Of a DNA stretch of 64,000 nucleotides, positions 59,777 to 64,000 are shown piece by piece. Position 1 is the stretch's first letter. Each line of letters opens with the position of its first letter. The stretch comes from a bacterium. GTDB taxonomy: Bacteria > Desulfobacterota > Deferrisomatia > Deferrisomatales > BM512. Location: the NCBI GenBank assembly GCA_004322275.1, contig SCTA01000021.1, forward strand, positions 16,647-80,646. Direction: 5' to 3'. The notes under the pieces are model-generated. The model worked only from the letters and a program-made list of their open reading frames with translations, was not told the DNA's origin and ran no database searches. The position numbers were made by a program, and so were the translations under genes.

Positions 59777-61111
59777 TCAGGGATTGAACGACACCCGGTG
59801 AAGCCTTGTTCCCTGCCGGTTTGCGCTTATAAAGATAAAATTTATCTTGCCGCCGTCAACCGCGGCGGTCATGGTCCTCGGGCCGTCCCTGCCGTTTACC
59901 GAGACAAGAAGCTCCGGCCCTCCGGTTTTAACCGCACCAAAATACACCATTTGTGGCAGCAGCGTCCACGATCTCGTATCCGCCCCCTCCATCAGCTCGG
60001 TCGTAATGGTGCCGATGAGACCCCCGAACCCTTTCATCTCCCTTGAGAGCGCCGCGTCCTTGGCTGAATGGGAGACAGCCCGGGTCATGGTCTTCAAAAG
60101 CTCCCAGGGAAGGGTTTCCTCATACTCCTTGAGGGCCAGAAGCTCTACGTCGGCTATGGGCTCCAGCTCCGCGCCCCCCGCGTAGACGTTGTAAACCCTC
60201 TTTTCGGCGGGACGGTATTTGGGAAAGGATATCTTCTGGATGGAGTTTGTCGAGTAATTCACGATGCGGATATCTATCGAGAATTTTGAGGGGGCGCGGT
60301 CGGTTTCGACGAAAACGAAGAGATTCGGGGGCTCCCCTTCTCCCTCAAGCGCCGCGAGAAGCTTTTTCACCTCCCCGGAGGGGGTGACGCCCGCCGCGCG
60401 GCGCGCCTCGATAAGGGCGTCGTCGCGCTCGCCGCGAAGGAAGTGGATTGCGCTGGAGAGCACCATCGCGAAGGGGTTTTCGTATTGCGAGGAGATGGAT
60501 TGAAGGCGTCTTCGGGTCTCCGGCGAGAGGTTGGTCTTTTCTTCTACCCTCCCGTCGGGGAGGGAGGAGGAAGCCGCCTTCCCCTTCCTTTCGTCTACCC
60601 TGTCCCGAAGCGCTCTCTCGATGTGGTAGGCCCGCCGGGATTCCACCGCGGCCCCCTCGTGGTCGCCGAGAAGGAGGTAGTTTTTGGCCTTTATCGCGTG
60701 GAGATAAATCTTTTCAAAATCGGCGGGCTCGTACTCCGAGATTCCGGCCGAGATGGTGGCCTCGGCGAGGGAAGCGCCGGTCTTCCTGAGGCTTATCACC
60801 GGCCCTTCCTCGCTGGCTACGTAGCGCCGGTAGACCCCTTCCAGAACCTCGTTGGAATCGGCGTACCTTCCCACCTCGGAGAAGAGCGCCCCCAGTTCGA
60901 GGAGCTTCGCGGTATCGGCGCTCTCCTTCGGGCGGCCCTTCTTGTCGAGAAGCTCTTCCGCGAGGTCGCACGAGGCCGTTTCAAGGGTGCCTCTGGCGCA
61001 CAGTTTCTCTATCCTCTGGGCGTGAAGGCGGGCGGGCATGCCGCACCCCGTGGCGAGAATCCCCAGGAGGGCGAGCGCCGCAAGCGCCGGAGACACCCGG
61101 ATTTTGAGCAT
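59777..61111 (-). CDS. TPR-rich lipoprotein of an envelope cluster
   Basis: Start set at ATG 61111, five bases after the small lipoprotein stop, giving 444 residues. The signal sequence ALAALALLGILATGC ends in a lipobox-type Cys. Residues 50-290 contain helical pairs of tetratricopeptide type (AKLLELGALFSEVGRYADSN, KNYLLLGDHEGAAVESRRAY). The C-terminal half carries beta structure (PPNLFVFVETDRAPSKF and TGGPELLVSVNGRDG). The longer open frame to 61216 would read through the small lipoprotein gene in another frame. From memory such proteins (COG3014-like) occur next to LpoB and LPP20 genes in other proteobacteria. The exact role is unknown. Confidence 0.65.
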   Translation of the reverse strand: MLKIRVSPALAALALLGILATGCGMPARLHAQRIEKLCARGTLETASCDLAEELLDKKGRPKESADTAKLLELGALFSEVGRYADSNEVLEGVYRRYVASEEGPVISLRKTGASLAEATISAGISEYEPADFEKIYLHAIKAKNYLLLGDHEGAAVESRRAYHIERALRDRVDERKGKAASSSLPDGRVEEKTNLSPETRRRLQSISSQYENPFAMVLSSAIHFLRGERDDALIEARRAAGVTPSGEVKKLLAALEGEGEPPNLFVFVETDRAPSKFSIDIRIVNYSTNSIQKISFPKYRPAEKRVYNVYAGGAELEPIADVELLALKEYEETLPWELLKTMTRAVSHSAKDAALSREMKGFGGLIGTITTELMEGADTRSWTLLPQMVYFGAVKTGGPELLVSVNGRDGPRTMTAAVDGGKINFIFISANRQGTRLHRVSFNP

Positions 61112-61115
61112 CCCT

Positions 61116-61259
61116 CTACTGTTTGCCAAGTTCCTTTTGGGCTTCTTTCGCGCTTTGCTGCTGCTGTTCATGGGTTCGCGACGGGCAAACCGCGCAACAG
61201 CCCGCAACCACGCCAAGTATCAAAACCACCAAAAGAAACGCCGCAACCTTTCTTGTCAT
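61116..61259 (-). CDS. small lipoprotein (47 aa)
   Basis: A 47-residue frame with ATG 61259 after GAGGAACTTGCG. The signal peptide is basic then hydrophobic (TRKVAAFLLVVLILGVVAGC), with lipobox VAGC so that Cys20 would be lipidated. The mature part is short, with Cys residues and a Gln-rich helix (HEQQQQSAKEAQKELG). Both the start site and the lipobox are good, and it is tightly packed between two lipoprotein genes. Function unknown. Confidence 0.6.
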   Translation of the reverse strand: MTRKVAAFLLVVLILGVVAGCCAVCPSRTHEQQQQSAKEAQKELGKQ

Positions 61260-61269
61260 CGCAAGTTCC

Positions 61270-61848
61270 TCAATTCCCGAAGGTTTTCTCTATCTCGCGG
61301 TCGAGCTCTTCGTGGGCCTTTTTCGCTTCCATCTTCTGGTGCAGCGCCTCATTGTTGCCGATGCTGGTGCGGGCGGCCTCCTTCACGGCTTCCTTGACGC
61401 CGGTGGCATCGAGGGTGACGAGGACATAAAGGACGTTGTCGGGGGCCATCCAGATCTCTTTCTGGCGGGAGCCGGAGAGAACCTGGCTTGTCACCTGTTT
61501 GGAGACGTTGGTGGCCACGCGGTCGAAAGTCTCCGCGTCGCCGACTCCCGTCGCCTCCTGAAAGTTCTTGAAGAGGTTCTTTACGTCAACCGAGATGATG
61601 CGGGCAAGCTCGTCCCTGCCGCTGGCCAGCGCCTCGGTGCGCTGGAACTGCATGCCGCCCGCGCCCTGCCGGGCGCTGCCGACGGCGGAGAGCTTTCCGG
61701 CGCTTTCGGGGCTCAGAACCCACTCCGGAGCCCCCGCCAGCGGCGCAGGCATGTTGGAGCGGTCCACCTTCGCGGGTTTCTTGCTGCAACCTGCAAAAGC
61801 AATGCAGAGGGAAAGCAATATGGCTACAAAAACAGTCGATCTTTTCAC
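61270..61848 (-). CDS. LPP20-family lipoprotein
   Basis: A 192-residue lipoprotein with signal VAILLSLCIAFAGC. The mature domain starts PEWVLSPES and shows SAVGSARQGAGGMQFQRTEA and RDELARIISVDVKNL, then VLYVLVTLDATGVKEAVKEA. These fit the LPP20 fold of small envelope lipoproteins. It lies between the small lipoprotein gene and a longer LPP20-like protein, suggesting a shared envelope complex. The ribosome site is GAGGAGACG. Confidence 0.75.
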   Translation of the reverse strand: MKRSTVFVAILLSLCIAFAGCSKKPAKVDRSNMPAPLAGAPEWVLSPESAGKLSAVGSARQGAGGMQFQRTEALASGRDELARIISVDVKNLFKNFQEATGVGDAETFDRVATNVSKQVTSQVLSGSRQKEIWMAPDNVLYVLVTLDATGVKEAVKEAARTSIGNNEALHQKMEAKKAHEELDREIEKTFGN

Positions 61849-61875
61849 GGTACGTCTCCTCTTATTTTCAAAAGC

Positions 61876-62862
61876 TTAAAGTCCCAGAATGTCGGCTACG
61901 GAAGCCTCCGCGAGAACCGAGCGCGCCTTTTCGAGCGCCTTCGATTCGGCTACCTCCTCGCCGCTGAAGGATACACCGGAGGCGGTAAAATAGCTCGCGC
62001 TGAGTATCTCGCCCCCGTCCCCCTTCGCCGTGATGTCGAACTCGAACTTGATCTTTACCGCCCCTTCCTCGGTGGACTTTCGCTTGCGGGTGGCGACGGT
62101 AAGCTTGACGCAGTTGTTTCCCGAACAGCTCTCGGGGGCCAGAGATATCCTGTCTTCGGCCATCCTGTCGGTGAGAATGGTCCTGAAATCCTCCGATTCG
62201 GGGTCGCCGGTAAGATGCATCCATACCCCTGCGATGTCGCCCTTGAGCCGCGCCTGCCGCATGGAAGCGCCCTTTACCACGGCTGCGTAGGAGGAATCGC
62301 CCGACCCTTCGAGCGCGTCCAGAAGGAGAGCCTTCGGCATAATCGAATCCAGAGCCTTGAGGGAGGAGGCGTCGAACTTTGCCCTCTTGAGGGGGTTGGC
62401 TTCGAGCTCGCGCAGTTCGTCCAGTTCCCTGACCCGGCCAAGCCCCTCCTTGACCTCCACCCCGACCTTTTCGGCGTGCGCCGCCCGGTCCACCGCGACC
62501 AGAACGTAAATCTTCCCGGCGCTCTCCTCGCTCTTAATGACGCCGTAGGAGACAAAATCCAGCGGCAAACTCTTCGTGTCTATCTTCCGCTTCGAGGTGG
62601 CTTCAAAGGAACTCTTGCCGCCCTCCTCGCTCTGGGTCGCCTTTGTCGAGAACTCCGAGGTAATCGAGATAACGAGCCTGTCGGCTATCTCCGCGAGGGC
62701 GTGGCGCTCGGCCTCCTGCTGGGTGGCTCCCTCGCCAGCGCCGAAGAGATGCACGCTATCCTTCGGCGGAGAGAGAAACCAGTCCGGCACGGCGGTAAAA
62801 CCCGCCGGAGCGCAGAAAAGGACCAAAAGAAAAGACAGAGATAAAAGCTTTATCCTAGTCAT
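61876..62862 (-). CDS. LPP20-like secreted protein
   Basis: A 328-residue protein from ATG 62862, inside a much longer frame that is rejected because it lacks a ribosome site. The signal peptide is LLSLSFLLVLFCAPAGFTA. The first domain (PDWFLSPPKDSVHLFGAGEG through KIYVLVAVDRAAHAEKVGV) matches the LPP20 pattern of the next gene. A second alpha/beta domain follows (residues 170-328, with SLAPESCSGNNCVKLTVATR containing a Cys pair). It has no lipobox Cys at the cleavage site, so it is probably periplasmic. Confidence 0.65.
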   Translation of the reverse strand: MTRIKLLSLSFLLVLFCAPAGFTAVPDWFLSPPKDSVHLFGAGEGATQQEAERHALAEIADRLVISITSEFSTKATQSEEGGKSSFEATSKRKIDTKSLPLDFVSYGVIKSEESAGKIYVLVAVDRAAHAEKVGVEVKEGLGRVRELDELRELEANPLKRAKFDASSLKALDSIMPKALLLDALEGSGDSSYAAVVKGASMRQARLKGDIAGVWMHLTGDPESEDFRTILTDRMAEDRISLAPESCSGNNCVKLTVATRKRKSTEEGAVKIKFEFDITAKGDGGEILSASYFTASGVSFSGEEVAESKALEKARSVLAEASVADILGL

Positions 62863-62873
62863 GAGACCCCCTT

Positions 62874-63479
62874 TTACCAGCCTACTGTCTGTTTCTTTCC
62901 CTGCTTTAGAATTTCCTTCTCGTTCGCCCAGACCAGAACGCCCGTCTCCACCTCCGCGAGGCTGAGGGTCATCTTGAAAAACTTCTCCTTGACCTTCCCG
63001 GCGGAGGATTCGGTGGAGGTTATCTCGCCGAAGAGGTGGTATTTCGCGGCCTGCATCTTCCCCACCTCCGGGGACTTCGAGGGGTCCGCCAGCGCCGATT
63101 CGCCGAATTTCAGCTCCTTCACCATCTCCTCGCGCGCGCCCTTCTCCGAAACGTCCGCGACGAACTTCACCTCGCCGGAACGGAGGAGGCGGGTGCGTAT
63201 CGAATCGGTGATCGACTTGGTGTCGATGTGCTCGTCGGTCTTGTTGGAAACCTGGCTGATGCGGACGAGCGGAACCTCCTTGAAATACCCCTGCTTTAAA
63301 AGATCGTCCACCATCGCGTCGGCGATAAGCTGCAAATCCTTGTGGCTGAAATAAAGGCTTGTCGCCTCGGTGGTTGTCGTATCCTCGACGTAGCGCGTCT
63401 TCATCTGGCTGGAGCACCCCGAAAGCAGCGCCGCGAAAAGCACGAGCGAGAGCGAAAGGATATGGAAGCGCCTGACCAT
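62874..63479 (-). CDS. lpoB: penicillin-binding protein activator LpoB-like lipoprotein
   Basis: A 201-residue lipoprotein with signal LSLSLVLFAALLSGC (lipobox LSGC). The mature part has YFSHKDLQLIADAMVDDLLK, VRISQVSNKTDEHIDTKSIT and AAKYHLFGEITSTESSAGK, then TLSLAEVETGVLVWANEKEI. This is the LpoB/CsgG-like N-terminal fold. In E. coli, LpoB spans the periplasm to activate PBP1B in peptidoglycan synthesis. It heads a run of five lipoprotein or secreted genes on the same strand. Function by homology only. Confidence 0.82.
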   Translation of the reverse strand: MVRRFHILSLSLVLFAALLSGCSSQMKTRYVEDTTTTEATSLYFSHKDLQLIADAMVDDLLKQGYFKEVPLVRISQVSNKTDEHIDTKSITDSIRTRLLRSGEVKFVADVSEKGAREEMVKELKFGESALADPSKSPEVGKMQAAKYHLFGEITSTESSAGKVKEKFFKMTLSLAEVETGVLVWANEKEILKQGKKQTVGW

Positions 63480-63595
63480 CGCGGATTCCCTTCCGGCCTT
63501 TTCGGCCGCGATAAATTAAACCGTCATTATGAAATTTAGCACCCAAACCCCCAACCGGCAACGGTAGAGGGGAAAAAGGGTATAAGATAGTGATG

Positions 63596-64000
63596 CAGGG
63601 CGGCTCGGCTCGTCATGCGTATTCGTGAGTTTTGAAGGCTTTCGTCATTCTCGCGAAGGAGGGAATCCGGAGGATAGTTGCGTAGGTCGCGCTTGAGGAA
63701 CGAAAGCCGACAATGCCTACTCGTCATTCCCGCGAATGCGGGAAACCAGTGACTTTTGTGTGCTTCGCACGTTTACAGCTAGCGGGGCTTGGCGCGCCCC
63801 GCACCCTGGGTACTTCTTTTAGCGTGTAGGTCGTGATTGAGCGAAGCGAAATCCGACAAAACATTAATGTAGTTTCATAGTTGTGGGGCTCTGCCCCACT
63901 CCCCTTGGTACTTCTTTTAGAAAGAAGTACCCAAGAAATCGGCCCGGAAGGTTCCGCTCGCTCTACGAGCGACCGGTCGCTGCGGCGGGGGCGTGAGGGG
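63596..64000. repeat. composite repeat, truncated by the window end
   Basis: From about 63720 it reproduces the outer end of the arm (ATTCCCGCGAATGCGGGAA, CCAGTGACTTTT, GTGCTTCGCAC) and the stem GCGGGGC/GCCCCGC. A segment at 63801-63895 repeats 19590-19663 in reverse and splits the expected hairpin GGTACTTCTTTT. From about 63885 a second arm follows with GTGGGGC/GCCCCAC, GGTACTTCTTT/AAAGAAGTACC (63907-63931) and TCGCTC/GAGCGA stems. It continues beyond the window. Confidence 0.8.

Noticed and set aside
61123..62844. 573-residue plus-strand frame across the lipoprotein genes
   Set aside because: Antisense to three well-supported genes with signal peptides.
61876..63561. 561-residue frame covering the LPP20-like gene and lpoB
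   Set aside because: The part before 62862 is another frame of lpoB. The start with signal peptide at 62862 explains the gene.

Overview
The window looks like a GC-rich chromosome segment of an anaerobic delta-proteobacterial type organism (Desulfobacterota/Desulfuromonadota-like). The grounds are a ferredoxin-linked 2-oxoacid oxidoreductase, an octaheme cytochrome of the tetrathionate reductase type, an archaeal-type split glutamate synthase, a selenocysteine formate dehydrogenase, and a NADH-dehydrogenase-like (nuo) operon without nuoE or a full nuoF. The species is not determined.

Layout: 1-2.2 kb holds a phage remnant (end of terminase, portal, one small gene). It is followed by an alpha/beta hydrolase, a composite repeat, a small conserved protein, a cupin and a membrane glycosyltransferase. 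5.6-12.3 kb is murA followed by a histidine operon, hisG-hisD then hisBHAFE, split by a dispersed repeat. 12.4-18.4 kb has a cupin and a three-gene glutamate synthase preceded by a likely sigma-54 promoter. 18.4-25.9 kb carries a frameshifted NYN-domain gene, a korDABC operon, two outer-membrane-type proteins and an agmatinase-like enzyme. 26-34 kb carries an RpoS-like sigma factor, a RelB/YafQ toxin-antitoxin pair, a large peptidase/propeller/beta-barrel protein and a hybrid histidine kinase.

34-48.7 kb is one operon read leftward: nuoA-B-C-D, a NuoF-cluster/GltD fusion, a formate dehydrogenase alpha subunit, then nuoH-I-J-K-L-M-N. The formate dehydrogenase reading frame is broken only by an in-frame UGA in the selenocysteine context, followed by a hairpin with a GGUC loop at the same spacing as the E. 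coli fdhF SECIS as I recall it. The operon therefore looks like a formate-coupled, ion-pumping Complex I relative, with a flavoprotein where the NADH module normally sits.

49-64 kb holds the octaheme cytochrome, an unknown protein, a second hybrid kinase, a family 4 uracil-DNA glycosylase, an EamA permease and a Phd/AbrB-Doc type toxin-antitoxin pair. It ends with a THEP1-like NTPase, an orphan McrB-like ATPase and a five-gene lipoprotein cluster that includes LpoB.

Spread through the intergenic regions is a family of long composite repeats (about 2.9-3.5, 8.8-9.2, 19.3-19.7, 56.7-57.3 and 63.6-64.0 kb). They are built from hairpins whose stems differ between copies but stay paired. Three copies centre on an inverted repeat flanked by hairpins with about 10-bp variable stems and 13-nt loops. 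This repeat family and the selenocysteine Fdh-Nuo operon are the two most notable things in the window.
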